A stretch of DNA of 64,000 nt, taken from Amyelois transitella (taxonomy: Eukaryota; Arthropoda; Insecta; Lepidoptera; Pyralidae). Below the pieces are notes generated by a model that saw only the letters and a program-made list of their open reading frames with translations, was not told the origin of the DNA and ran no database searches. Location: assembly GCF_032362555.1 (NCBI RefSeq), contig NC_083515.1:4933001-4997000 (forward strand), read 5' to 3'. The translations under genes were made by a program, and so were the position numbers. Shown one piece after another: positions 49,818 to 62,745 of this stretch (positions within the stretch are counted from its first letter, which is position 1; every line of letters begins with the position of its first letter).

Positions 49818-51936
49818 TTACTGTTCCTTAGTTTGTTCAGAAAGATGACCATGACGCCTTTCCCAGATCATGCGATGTTTTTGCTTCATGTATGCTTTCC
49901 TGGCATCAGAATAAGCTCCAAGGTCACCATCTGTAATCATATTCAAGAAATAAAATCTACAGAACCTTACTTATAAATGCTACAAAGTAGGTATGTTTGT
50001 TACCCTTTCATGGCTTATAGAGCCTGCGACGCCCAGACCTTCGACCTTTGTTATATTATAAAAGCTGAAATTCTTGTATACATGTCTCCTATACAGGTAT
50101 AAGCAAACCCAGCCTATACAACCTGGGTCAGGTTTTGGCAGGTTACAGGTAGTAATGGTGAGTAAAATTATGTTTCAAATTTGAATGATCGCGCGATGAA
50201 TATACATGTACGTTGGTGTGAGTGAAATAGCTCGATCTATACTCTAAATTTATCAAGAAAATTAACGAAGGTCTGGGCGTCGCGGGCTCTAAGTGTACAC
50301 AACACAACAACTATTACACAATAAATAGATTTTTTGTTTTCTGAAAATTCTTATGTGTGTGAGGTCCTGGGCAAAACCTTGTTAAAATTTCAATTAGCTG
50401 CCGCCTACTATACATACGACAATAACACCTATTATAATTGAAAACAACTAAACACATTACTAAAAATATGTACTTATACCATACTGCTAACTATTAAACT
50501 ATACCAGCATAAAAACCTGCAAAACTACAAAATTTTTAATTACGTATACCTTTGGTAATAAACTTCAGATGAGCATAGATTGAGAGATCAATAACAGCCT
50601 GAAAGATTAGTGTTCAATTGTTAAAGGTAGCCACAATAAGAAAACTCAATATATTAGATGGTTTAAATTCTTTTCTTCCTTCTTTATGTGGTCAACAGTC
50701 CAACTGAGCAAACTTTGTTTAGGCCTTATAACAAACAATATTTGTTTTCAATCTAGCCAATTATAAGGCTTTGATACCACTGATATAAGGGTGTTATTTT
50801 CATGTTATCAATTATACGCCTATTTTATGTAACTTATTTTTCCCTTTTCATGTATTAACTTACATTTGATAAACCAGGCTTCTTCAGCATCTTTGTATTT
50901 ATCCAATAATGGTTTGCACATTGACAAGTGATCAGGTGATTCATAAAGCATGCAGTCTTCATAGCGTTGACGGAGAATGCTCAATATTTCCGAATCAACC
51001 AATCTAAAATTCAGAAAACTCTTTATTAGAAGTAATTTGTAGGAGTAACGATGATTTGGGCTCAGCCTCACAAAGGGAATATTTGCCAGGCTAGGGGAAC
51101 TATGGCCCTGACGATGTTGAGTCAAAAGTGTATATGCTCCAATCTGTGGAAACTTTAAAATCCCAATTTAGCATACTCACTCATTTACTGATGGTATCAT
51201 GTGATTAGCTGTTATGACTTTTGGGATAGAAATGCCACCATTAATTTCGAATGGTTCTTAAATTTGTTTTTAAAGGTTCTTTTTTGATTTAAGTTGACAA
51301 TGATTTAGGGAGACCCATTTAGTAGGTACTTTAAATATTGGGTTTTGAACAAAATACAAGTTGATATATCTACTACTATCTAAAAATGTCTACCCCGCAA
51401 GGGATATAGACGTGATTATTTGTATGTATGTATGTATCTAAAAATGGGGCTTGATTCTGATGATTTCAATGATATAATAAAAAAGTTACCACCCAACCTT
51501 GGTTCTTAATAACCCAGTTTGAATAACCTAATGCGCTTGAAAAAATCAAACTGAATAATAAAATTCTAATATGGAATCTTCATAGATACGTAGTGTTCAT
51601 TGATACAAAGTGTAAGACTCACTTATCACGTTTAAATTGAGCATTAGCTTCGAAGTCGCAGACGGCATCGTCAGTGTAACATTGGTCAATAGTCGGAACA
51701 CGACGGAAGGTCTGATGATACCACGGGTATTTCTTCTGATTTGGTTCAACTACTTTTTCTGAAGCAAAACAAACGATTTTTTAAGTAAGCTGCATAAAAG
51801 CTGCTTACATAACAACTGTAACACATTGTTAAGTTATAACCATACCTCTAAACCATGTTACTGGAGCATCTATAGTAGAATATAGAGAATGCATGAATGC
51901 GCGAAAAAGATTGTCGTCGTCACCACCATGGCCCAT
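49818..51936 (-). CDS. NDUFB10: NADH dehydrogenase 1 beta subcomplex subunit 10 (PDSW)
   Basis: Accessory subunit of mitochondrial complex I, on the intermembrane-space side of the distal membrane arm. Coding exons, first to last: 51846-51936, 51623-51758, 50864-51003, 49818-49930. They sum to 480 nt, 159 aa (human 172). The sequence has PVTWFREKVVEPNQKKYPWY, then RVPTIDQCYTDDAVCDFEAN, ILRQRYEDCMLYESPDHLSM with a following Cys, and AWFIKYGDLGAYSDARKAYM, ending in a basic tail. The spaced cysteines fit the disulphide-bonded pairs of the family. There is no cleavable presequence, as is normal for this subunit. The start is the only ATG at the head of the first exon (51936). Confidence 0.93.
51385..51440 (+). 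mobile_element. Tail fragment of the TATG-tailed retroposon
   Basis: TGTCTACCCCGCAAGGGATA, TAGACGTGATTATTTG and TATGTATGTATG. It lies in intron 2 of NDUFB10, antisense to it. Confidence 0.75.
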
Positions 51937-53923
51937 GATTATAATTTTAAAGTTTTAGAGTTTTTCCTCAATATAAATAAAGAGCAGAATGAAAATCAAA
52001 TCAAAATACCATAAATGTCAAACGCCAGAATTTAAAAGTTTTGACAGTGATGTTTATTCTTTAAAATTGCTATTGAGCAAATGCAATTAATTTATAAGCC
52101 GCGAGGTTTCTGCAACCTATCTAATAAACCTTAACCCTTAAATACTCCTTATTTTTAAACTTAATACTGGCATCAATAAGCTGCTCCTTCCGGATTCCGG
52201 ACAGGTGGGCTATACTAACGCCAGGAGGATGAGGATATTAGTTTTAATATTTAAAAGTAAACAAAGTACATTATTTTCAGCAAAAGTTAGTTTGTTTGTA
52301 ATCCTTTCATGCTTTATTACCAAAAAATAATCTTATTGAAATAAATAATTAAGAATTTTAACAAGGACCTTTCATCCCGGTAAAATCTATGTGTAGTTAC
52401 AGTTAGGAAAAACCACATTTATAAAATGATTTCAGATCATAATATAGGTACTTGAAAACAATTATTAGTAAAAACTAAAAATGTAGATATTATGTGAGCT
52501 ACGTATAACAATTATTAGTAAAAACTAAAATGTAGATAATATGTGAGTTACGTATACCTGAAAGGGTAAAATTGAAACCTATTTAAGTACGCATGCGCCA
52601 TATACAGTCGTGTAGAGTTGCTAGAAAAGTTAATTTGTGGATTTTGGTGGAAGTTGTTAAATTCTACTCATGTTTATTATTTAACAAAATTATGAGGAGA
52701 AATAGTTTATTAAATATCCATAATAATAAATAATCAAAATAAAATGTCTGCTTCTGTTAAATTACTTGCTAGTATACTACATAGTTTTAGTACTAATTAT
52801 TTTAGTTTGGTTCGAGCAAATAATTGGTAGAACTATCTTCTAGTAAAAATGCAACCCTGTTTAAAATTGTGTCACGGTATTTTATAATATGACACGTCGT
52901 CACTGCGCGGATGTTATTTCTATGTTATTTAGAGTTGCGCGCTAAGGACGTATTGGAGGTTGTGTCGTGAATTGGGGCTGCGGAGCGCGCGTTATTATGG
53001 CGCCGTGGCCCTAGTTACCGAGTTAAAACCTGTTTTATTACTAACTATACGTTCAGCCAGAATTGACAATCTTAGTGAAATAATTTTTAAATAAAGTTAA
53101 ATAAAATATAAGAACCAGGTATTCAAGAAATTGATATATAATATTTTCTTAAATTTAAGGAAAGTATAACTTATAACATATTTAAACAAAGTAACAATTA
53201 ATTTCCTTTAGAAATGCACACTAGAATAGTTTATTGTATATTTAGTTGGTAAATAACGTACCATTTAATGGTTAGTCGTTTTTCTTTTACGTAAAATTTG
53301 ATGTTTTTTTTATAAACTGTAATTTAAATCAAAATTGTATAAATTTATATGTACCAAAATAATCTAGCTGTTAGGCCGGGAAATCTTTAAAGAAAGATCT
53401 TTAAGAACTTAGCTAACCTAACTAGTAGATAAATTCAACAAAGTAAATCCATCCGAATGGTTAACATCACACCTGTGGGGCTATTGACGAACGTTGTTCC
53501 AACAAATGGCATATCTATACATACACGTTTTCAGTTTCTCACTCTCCATCTCTTCGTTTTACGTCAGAGAAAGAGTACTAAAATATTTGGAAATAATATG
53601 TACGAGTACTCATCTTTGGTACCCACGTACTTAATTGATACCTAGGACAAATATTATTTGTAAAATAATGAGTTTAAAATGTCAATGTCAAACTATGATA
53701 CTTGTACGAAACTTTGAATTGGAAGAAATAAACAAACTAGGTAATCATGATTTTAAATGTCAACATGCCTTCATTTGTGCTGGTTGTCTTCACTCTTCAT
53801 CCCCTTAAATAATACTATGAAATAATAAAAAATAAATATAATAAATAAACTTTATTGTTTTGTGACTCAGAACGTGCGCAAGAGTTGGTGCGGTGTCTAA
53901 AAAATCGCTCAGCAAGCTGGCTC
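51937..53923. promoter_or_regulatory. Divergent region between NDUFB10 and the GT92 gene
   Basis: Contains both promoters by position. TGTCA/TGACA words occur at 52016-52046 (NDUFB10 side) and at 53680-53690 and 53759 (GT92 side). A near-exact 50-bp tandem duplication lies at 52458-52556. A CG-richer patch at about 52915-53010 might be a first non-coding exon of the GT92 gene. An acceptor-like TTTTGTGACTCAG ends at 53870, so the first coding exon may begin at 53871 after an upstream untranslated exon. Confidence 0.4.
52458..52556. repeat. Tandem duplication, 50 bp x 2
   Basis: ACAATTATTAGTAAAAACTA.. is repeated at 52458-52507 and 52508-52556 with one A missing and two substitutions in the second copy. 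It is about 520 bp upstream of the NDUFB10 start. Confidence 0.9.
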
Positions 53924-56900
53924 ATGCCCGCCAACAGAATGAGGTGGCCGGTGCGCGCGTATCGCGCAAACATAAGTTTTTTCATCTTCATCATGTTTAT
54001 GGTGTTTGCAGTCATATTCCTAACCCAACTCCTGTTACTTGAAAGGCCCAGCCAAAGGATACTTAGATCTAGATACGAGGAAATCCAGGTGAGTAGATAT
54101 TATTTTACTAAGGTAGATACCGTTAAAACAATCCAATTTTTACATAAAAGTATATCACACAAAAAATGCTTAAAAATTTGTTTGTCATGTATTTTGGGAA
54201 CTGGATTTGGGATTCAGATTTCCATAAAGTTCGCCAATTACGAGCTATTCATAAAAAATATCCATTTTCTGTAAAAGAAAAGAATTTTCTACTTTATTAA
54301 AAAATAAGCCTAATTAATATTTTCACTTTTACTGTTTCCAAGAAGTAAATTCTCAGATTCAACTCAACTTCAAATTCAACAATTTAAACAGACAAAATAT
54401 ACATGACAGGCAAAGATTAGGTGAAATTTAGTTTCTGTAACGAAAATACTAAAAAAAGTTAATAGTGAAGCAAAAGCTAAATGTTTTATACAAGTGGTAG
54501 GTAGGTAGCTAACAAACATAAACAAAAATATATTGTATGATTTTTATGTACATAAAAAAACTATTGTTTTTGTTTTCCAAATACAGTTACATTATAGTGT
54601 AATCATAAATATACACTTAAATAGTTAACTTTATAAAGTAAAGGGTTCATATAAAAATTTAATGGTTACTCTTTTCATATTAAAATTAATAAAGGTACAT
54701 GTTTTTGTCTAAACTGAAATTATAAAACTGTTTGAGTAGTAATGAAATGGTAAAAAAATATCTATATTATTTCCATCCAACTTTATGAGTAATTTTTATG
54801 GCCATTAATAACTGCAGAAAATTATGTTTTTATGGCATCATATAAGTAGGTCTATTATTTTACGAAAAACATCACATGTTAAGTTATTATTCTTGGTGGA
54901 AAATTATGAGGTGTGGGAGAAAAATGAGAGACAAACAAAAAGAAAGCATGTGCATTGAATAAAAGTAGATAAGTGATGCTCTCTCAGATGCATTTAACTT
55001 GGTCAAACTTAAAAAACTGGTAGGTATATACAATAGTCTGTGCCTACCGGGAAAGAGGCGTGATTTTATGTATGTATGTATATACAATAACTAGAGGATG
55101 CTGCAGCGTCTCTGCCTTAATAGAAAAAGTACCATAATTTCCATTACTGCAGGAATTTCGGGACATCCTGTCTTAGTGTACCCCTAGATCACATAAATAT
55201 CATACATGCCAAATTTCAAGTCTCTAGACCCAGCTGTCTTTAGGCTGCGCTTTGATATGTCGGTCATTTATTCACTTATTATATTATTTTTATAATTTTT
55301 ATTACTTTCTTTTGATGCATTGAAATATTGTTCTGGTGCATTAGTCATTACCTACATAGGTAAAATACATCTCATCCAACATATTTCTGGTCTCTCTTAT
55401 TCTCATTTCTCTGGAGTGAAACTCAAAGGGGACCTTTAAGAATTTATAATCCTAGATTGTAAGTCTAAATGTTACATGAAGCAACCCTGTCTGACCTCTG
55501 TAACATTTGCAGGGAATGTGCAGGTTTTCTTACGATATTTTTTTACTCATCTTAAGAGCACAGGTTACCCACATAGCTGGAGTATTTGAGAACATGATTT
55601 TTCCAGCTATGTGAATCATTCGGCTTTCAATGCTGAATAATATGTCATGTATTTACATTGATTTATTTTGTCCTCAGGGTTGGGATAGTAAAATAGAAAA
55701 TGGAGGCGGAGATAGAGGAGAGATGACGCCACCAGTGCAACACCCACAGGACGGAGTATGGCAAAGAGTGGCCGGGACTAGGTATGATTAGTATTATTAC
55801 GCATTATATGAAAAATAAAATAATAAATTAATCACATTTTATCTCAAAATTCAAAAATTCAAATTCAAAATTTTTATTCATTATTATAGGATACTTCGTA
55901 TCGCTTAATAATTGTCAAAACGTATGGTTTAACAACATTAACAACTAAGTTTACTGCCGCTTCTAAGGCGTCAGTGCAGAAGAAGCGGTAACAAATTGCA
56001 CTGCAGCATTTTCTTCAACAACGTCAACTTCACAATATCAATTAAACTTAGAATGTGGACGAGAGATTATCTCTTACGTGGTTGACAGAGCCACAGTTTC
56101 GCAAAGACTGAAAAGCCACGTTCAGCTGTATGGCTTAAAGATAGAAAAATATAAAATAATAATAAGAGTATTTTTTTGTAAAAATATGCGGATTAGACTC
56201 ATCAAAGTAAGTAAAGGTAAGGTGTGTTTTATACCACAATTTTCTCGTATTTTGCGAAGGAACTGCACTTGTGTGAAGATTTTAAAGTGTCATCTTGGTT
56301 GGTAAAGGGCGCTCCAAAGCCGCAGTGCCCTCTTTTATGATCTTTAACATGCATGAGATCAATGCGGCCGTGCCTCAAGATTGGGAAAGAATTTTACTGT
56401 TGATTTTTCATGAATGTCAAAATATTACGCTATAAGGCTATAACTTTTGAGATAAAGGCGTAGGTATTTATAAGTAACGTGTAAATAATTGTAAAAGTCA
56501 ATCGCAGGAAAGGTTATGGGCTGGCAACTTGTCATTATTGGAACTATAATCATTAGGCATCCATTAAATTAAAAAAGCACGCGGCTTTGAAACTGTTGGC
56601 TCTGTCTGCCGTATAGGCTAATAAATACGGTTAGTGATTTATTCCGACAAATTTATATCTATTTAGATTTCCTATATTTTTGGTTTTAGATAGATATGCG
56701 ATTATTATTCTGGCTGTACGTTTAGTAGAAAAATAGAGTAGTTACATACCTACATTGATAGGTACAATTAGCATCATTTTCGCATCGAAAAATCCGAGCA
56801 GTGTTAATAAATTGAGCAGTCATAACGGTTCTTGACCTCTTTGATTTATACGAATGATATAATTAAATTTTAACTATTCACATGCACAGAACAGTCAGTC

Positions 56901-59900
56901 TGTACGTCTGTACGTATAAAAACTACATTTATCTCCTTAACCCATTTGCAGGCTAGCGGGTCGCAAGTGAAATATTTAATCTTGCGTCCTTGCGCCTGTG
57001 AGCGCCGACTTACACTTTAATTAATATTTAATTTACACAAATCGCCTTACAGCGTTACATGGAAACTGGAACATGGAAACTATTTGTAATTACGTAGTAA
57101 AAGATAAGTGATATTATACTTACCGGGATTATTCTTTTGGTTTTAACCAAAGCAAGTTTTAAGAACGAGCAAAAATACACGTATTCATTGTGAATTTGTG
57201 AGCTTTAATCTTATATAAATTTTATATATTCTTAATCTTATATATTTTTTTAGTATTTAATCTTATATAATAATATTTTGAGTATTTACTTCTTATTTGT
57301 ATCAATCAAGTCCTCCCCCGCGTCTGTATTATTCCGATAAAATTAAAAATAACTCGACGATGATGTGGTTTTCGCCAATGAAATTGATTTACTAAACGGT
57401 CGGGTGGTATATATTATTTGTAGGCTAATTTGCCATTCATTCAAAATCCGTAAGGTTTCGTGTCTACGAAAGAAAGCCCTAAAACTGTTCGCTATAATCA
57501 ATTGATTGCGTGCCTGAGAGGATCTGGTTAGTTGAAACATTTTTATATAATAGATACCTAATAGGCACTTTTATCAAGATTTTTTAAAATAAACGAAGAT
57601 TCTTCGTAGGTATACATACCAATACCAACGTGTTAAAACGAGACATGTAGTTCCAAATAAAATTACTAACACTAACCATAAGTACCTATATTAGATAAAT
57701 ATGTATTATGTAAATCCACGCCTTTCTAGAGTGGTAGGTCGAGAAGATAGAATAGAGATAATTTGAAGAACTCTTCTTGGTCAAGGACTCAAGGTTAACA
57801 TTATCAAATTAACACTAAAAATAACGGTAAATAAAGTTATTTTGAAAAGTTATGACTGATACCGTTATAGGCGTGATATCAGTAATATTACGGAATATAA
57901 CGATATTAATTTACGTTAAGAATAGCGATACCAATCAACTCTATACATAAATAACGTTACTGATTAGCGTTACAAATATCGTTACCGTTATGTAAAATTA
58001 AAATCTGTTCTGTTTTATAAAATAAAGGTACCTACCTAAACTACCTTGTCTGTCGCAACAATCGTACGATACGAGGCGCGATTCGAAGTGTTCACGAGAT
58101 ATCCGTCATTAAATCAATCAAAGTTAATTTTACTGGTAATGATATATGAGTATAACGCTAATGAAACCAAAAATATCGTTACCCAGCATAACGGTACTTA
58201 ATTTATAACGGTGACAGTAACCCTGTTTGACAGTAATAATAACGATACCAATTTTTTAATGGTAATTCAAGCCCTGACTCAATGTTGGTCTCCCCCTTCT
58301 TGCCATACTCATTTTATATATCTAATTAGGTAATCTACTTTAACAATTCAAACCAATATGTGGAAACGAACACCCCAAGTACGGTCATCATTTTATCACT
58401 TTAGCACAATTGGCGTCTTTATTATGCGTTTTCAGAATAACTTTTTTATTATTTTTCAGTTGGCTTGGTACTTATTTTTGTAATGCTTTTATATTTCCAA
58501 GTTCATTGTTAACAAGAAAGCCAGACTGTTAAAGTTATCGATCGATTCTATCAATACTATATGAAATCGACACACAGCGTACCATGATCATGAAATGACC
58601 TAGAAACATGAAATTTAATAGTCATAGACTAGGGTATAATTTTACTAGGTTTTGTATCACGTTAAAACAAATGGACGCTGGTGTTTTTAAATCTAGGGAT
58701 TTTATTAATATGATTTTTTAACCGTTTTTGGGTTTAAAATTCAAACTAATATTATAAACGCGAAAGTAAGATTTTTGTTACCTCCTCACGCGTTTTGAAT
58801 AAAAATAAAATTTGCCTAGGTATACAAAATTAGGAGTCAAAATTATCCCCGTAAAAACCGTTGTCGGTGGCGCTAAATTCGTGCATGTGAGTGGCGCTAA
58901 ATACGCGCGGGTGAAGCCATTTTTCCTTAGCAGTGTGACCGGAACTTAGACATTTCTCTAGACCAGGTGTAGTAATACCTATAGCTAATTTGTATGATAA
59001 GTGAGAAGTAAAAAGAGTAAGGTGAGATATCAAACAGCTGCACTGCGTGGTTTTCACCCGTCTAATGACCTACATATATAGACGAACTAAGATTGATCGG
59101 TGAAGATGACGGGCGTCGCGATATCTGTACTAGAATTCGTGACACGTGTTTCTGAACTGAAGTATCTCCATCGTTATGCCAGCCATTTCGCCTCAGAGTA
59201 CCGCTTCCCCCTTGATATGCCTCGTTTGCTAACATATTATGTGTATAGTTTTCCTTCTTCAAAGCATACTAGTTCATATCATGCACAAATTCTACCTACC
59301 TACAGCTCTATTTCGTTTGATGGGCTGAGTTACAACAAGTTGTCTTTTATGAAATGACACTCGACTGTAGCTAGCTGTCGGTAGTTATTTTTGTTAATTT
59401 CATAGGTCTTATTCCCTACAGGGTAGACAGAGATTGCTGATATATAAAGGTAGTGAGATGAAATTGTTACAGGTTATTTGCGAGAATTTAAATGATTTTA
59501 TTTATATTTTTGAAAATTACCAGTAAATATTTTTTGTATTTACTTGAAGATAGAAAAAATAATACAGATGGTTTTAAACGTTGTTTACGTATTGAAGTTT
59601 AAAATGAGTTTTAGTTAACGAAAAATATTTTAATTTCCCTATAATGACATATTTTGTTAGATGAATAGATAGAGAAAAATTCTAGGTATTACAGATGACT
59701 ATAAGAACTTATTTGACAATATTTGATCTATTCAGTGTTAAAGATAGGTTATCCTGTAAGCTTTCCTTGTTCACGTTCTGTATATGTAACTTGGGAACAC
59801 TTAATTACCTATAGGTTAAATCAAGCGAGTGGGAAGTGCTATGCGGTAACATGTTATGCGTTCGTAATGATATTCAATTGTTAAAATATATTCGATTTTA

Positions 59901-62587
59901 ATTTTGGAGGGGAAAACCTTTCTTTTTATGAAAATCGCCAAAAGTAAAAAGAATGTGGTCTCAGCCTACCCCGAAGAGGTGTGATTATTATGTATGAGTA
60001 TTTGGTTTTACAAATCAGCAGTTTCATTTATATGTAGGTACATGTAAAGTTCCCACATATTGTTCATGATATCTACACTCATGCACGTATTATTATCGTC
60101 AGTGTTTGCTTCTAGAGGGAACAATATTGCGGAAACAGATGGCGCGACAACCCGCAATAAAAAGGATATGAGAACGTAATTTTGCCCACTGATGAGGAAA
60201 GAGTTCAGATCATACTGTTTTTACTTATTGATGCCGTCCTCACATACGCATATATATGTAGTTGTAAGGCGGTCGTTGTTGTCGCGATGTCTTAAATTTG
60301 CATTCAGTCGCACTTTCCCTTGTATTTTTTTTAGTTCTTTCTGTATGCTGGTGCGGTGGACTGGTAGAGATGTAACATTTTCTGTCTTGTGTGTAATTTA
60401 TTGTCTTTATATATGATTTGTTTTTATTTTATGTAATAAATATATAACATTAACGTATTTAACAAGAGTACCAGTATCACATGCTGGCTGTGAAAGCCAA
60501 AGCTAACAATTGAGAACACACAGAAAGAGCCACAGATTGATTATTCAAATTAAAAAAAAAAATCTGGTGATTAAGGCGTGTCGTGAAACTTTCCTGTAAT
60601 AATTACCTGCAACCAACATACGAAAACAACATATAGACAAAAATTCTATAGTATTATTTGTACCCTAACCAATTGTTTTAAATAATTTACAGATTTAAAT
60701 TCTACGTGTATTCCGCTTTCATCGAGATGAGAACGGTAGCGGCCGTGCGCATAATCGCAGCGACTAAAACTCGGGGTGCGGACCCAGTCGTCTGTCGCTT
60801 GTGGCTGCCAGACAATCGCACGGTCACACTCAAGGCTAGAGTCAAGGTGAGTTCCACCACTGACTGAATTACAGATGATGCCGTGGGAAAATTGCCGCTT
60901 GTGGTCTTGACGCTATCTCTGTATGATTATTCCGTAAAATCATGACTGAATGATTAAGTTAAGTGTTCTAGCTCGCCGCAATATTAAGTTATGAAGTTAA
61001 TAGCTAGTTGCCCGTGACTTCGTCCGCCTTAAATAAATTTTAACTTATAAAATTTTGTGAGATTCGTGTATGTAGGTACATTTGGCGATTGGTTATTGTC
61101 AGTTTATTTTGTCAGCTGTACTTATATTGGCAATTTCTTTTTGAAACGACTGAATCTCGTCCACTCAAAATACTGATCTAACATAGCTTTGATCCTAACC
61201 ATATTCCTAGTTGTCAAACAAGCTGAAGAATTTGCTCGGGAATCCATACCGCGCTGCTGTGGTATTCAGGTCAAAGCTTAGCCGTAAATAAATTGAATAA
61301 TCTGGAGAGTTGGAGATAAGATACAACATTAATATGAAAGTATAATGAAAATTAGATTGAGTGTCGTATCTCTCTAATATCTACATTATTAAAAGAGCGT
61401 CGGTGACGAGTGGTCATTGGGTATTCAACTTTCGTAAGCCGTTTCAACATCCCGGCTTCGTTTCCTAATTTTGCCTTGTACTTAACCTTTTTCTGAGTTA
61501 TAATACTTTGAATGCTTACTGATACTCTTACGGTGAGGAATACATCATGAGGAAACCTTTCAAGTAAGAGAATGTGGAGCCATGATCCCAGCTGGATAAG
61601 GTTTCCTTGTTAGCAGCATTACGGAGGAGAGACGGGAGTTGGTTCTCGAATTTAGTTCCTGACTTTGCCATTCCTAGATCGTGATCTAAGTGACTTAGAC
61701 ACCACACAACACAAGACGAGACTCGGCGGATGTTGCATCTTTTTGTGTACAGTTGTATAAAGTTAAATGTTATCCGCTCTTAAAGTGTCACTCTTTTTGC
61801 TATAGAAGGGAAATGCTATTTATGGATGGCCCCTAGGTCTTCACCTGGGAGAATGTGGGGCACCTTATGTACCAGGTTAAGGCACTAAAACCCCTGTGCG
61901 CCCTACTAGCCATTGTATGTGCATTATGGTATTGCCTGGCTTTCTACCACAATAAGTATCACCTGACCCTAAAGCGGACTTCTTTAGTTGCATCCCTAGG
62001 TGTATTTAGTGCAGGGCAGTTAGTAAGCTTCTTTCGCTAACATGATTATACTTTCAAATTGTTACCAAGTTAAATACATTAAAATAATTTTCACCTAGTA
62101 TGAAAATGTGTTAAAGAATCATGTCAAAGTTGGCGCTGTTAAATTATTAACATTTTGATATTAATTAATTCAACCGTCAACAAAAAGTCGATAATTAAGT
62201 TTATCCAATCAATCAGTACCTACTGCCTACCGTTATATAAAATTTAATGTTATCAGAATTATATCAAATTTTTTTGGATTCTATTAGTGCTGTAATGAAA
62301 GGAAACATTTTAATGATCTAACTTGTAACTGAATATTATAAGAATTGATAAAAAAAGGCATTTAAAATTAAAATATACCTATATTTTATATTTTATTTCA
62401 GGCTATCCGGGAGAATTGGAATCTGAAATACAGCGCGACATACGTGTTATGTCTGCTTAGCGATTCCGGGGTTCACATCCGCGAGGTCGTGGGCGCGTCC
62501 GTGTCGGTGTTGGCGAGCACTTTGGCTGATAAACCACAAACTAATATGCTTACTGTTCTTGATACAAAACCTATGAGTGATGTTCTG
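53924..62587 (+). CDS. Glycosyltransferase family 92 protein, 5' part
   Basis: GT92 (old DUF23) enzymes are Golgi type II membrane glycosyltransferases; the best known, nematode galt-1, adds beta-1,4-galactose to core fucose. Coding exons in the window: 53924-54088, 55678-55781, 60693-60846, 62402-62587. They make 609 nt, 203 aa in one open phase, and the gene runs past the window after the donor at 62588. Residues 1-16 are a basic cytosolic tail and about 17-39 a transmembrane segment (SFFIFIMFMVFAVIFLTQLL). A short stem follows, then the start of the domain with GVWQRVAGTRFKFYVYSAF, RTVAAVRIIAATKTRG and VVCRLWLPDN. The catalytic part lies outside the window. The ATG at 53924 is the first in frame; Met at 53939 is an alternative. 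The family call rests on the FKFYVYSA and VRIIAATK pattern. Confidence 0.8.
55036..55082 (+). mobile_element. LINE tail fragment
   Basis: AGTCTGTGCCTACCGGGAAA, GAGGCGTGATTTTATG and TATGTATGTA match the end of the LINE at 44491-46651. It lies in the first GT92 intron. Confidence 0.8.
55848..56040 (-). repeat. Dispersed repeat (probable LINE 3' end)
   Basis: AAATTCAAAATTTTTATTCA, GGATACTTCGTATCGCTTAA, ACTGCCGCTTCTAAGGCGTC and GAAGAAGCGGTAACAAATTG. I recognise this as a common lepidopteran interspersed sequence, but cannot name its class. It lies in intron 2 of the GT92 gene. Confidence 0.55.
56069..56145 (-). mobile_element. TATG-tailed retroposon fragment
   Basis: TTACGTGGTTGACAGAGCCA, CAAAGACTGAAAAGCCACGT and TCAGCTGTATGGCTTAAAGA are an antisense piece of the short retroposon. 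A sense, more decayed piece lies at 56508-56625. Confidence 0.65.
56626..59940. other. Large GT92 intron, repeat-rich
   Basis: No exon recognised. 57800-58275 is dense in AACG/CGTT words (many TAACG, CGTTA and ATAACGATACCAA) and could be a decayed DNA transposon, possibly ending at TTCAAGCCCTG near 58274. 58748-58830 begins like the common AATATTATAAACGCGAAAGT repeat. A GCGCTAAAT word recurs at about 58872 and 58893. The remainder shows nothing I can support. Confidence 0.4.
59948..59995 (+). mobile_element. LINE tail fragment
   Basis: AAGAATGTGGTCTCAGCCTA, CCCCGAAGAGGTGTGATTAT and TATGTATG correspond to the LINE 3' end with several changes. It lies in intron 2 of the GT92 gene. Confidence 0.6.
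60847..62401. other. GT92 intron 3
   Basis: Mostly unremarkable. 61007-61040 (TAGTTGCCCGTGACTTCGTC) is a short piece of the common lepidopteran repeat. 61780-62040 has unusual base composition and a short GTG-started frame, but no family resemblance. Confidence 0.35.
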
Positions 62588-62604
62588 GTAAGGATTTTTA
62601 AGCT

Positions 62605-62730
62605 TTACTAAACAAATATACAAGAAGAATGTGAATGGGGACGTTGGAATGGGAAAGCCTAGATGAACGTACGTCGAAATCCTCGCGAAAGGTCAAGTCA
62701 AGAGTAACCGCGCATGATAAAAATGAATGC
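62605..62730 (+). mobile_element. Decayed LINE fragment
   Basis: AAACAAATATACAAGAAGAA, GTGAATGGGGACGTTGGAAT, GGGAAAGCCTAGATGAACGT and AAAGGTCAAGTCAAGAGTAA follow the LINE segment around 46405-46510 with many changes. It lies just after the donor of GT92 exon 4. Confidence 0.7.
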
Positions 62731-62745
62731 ATGTGATTGAAGTAA

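Noticed and set aside
59100-59357. 85-aa open frame
   Set aside because: Low-complexity, no domain, overlapped by open frames on the other strand; in a GT92 intron.
61855-62040. 61-aa open frame with hydrophobic stretches
   Set aside because: Starts with GTG, lies in a GT92 intron and resembles no family I know.
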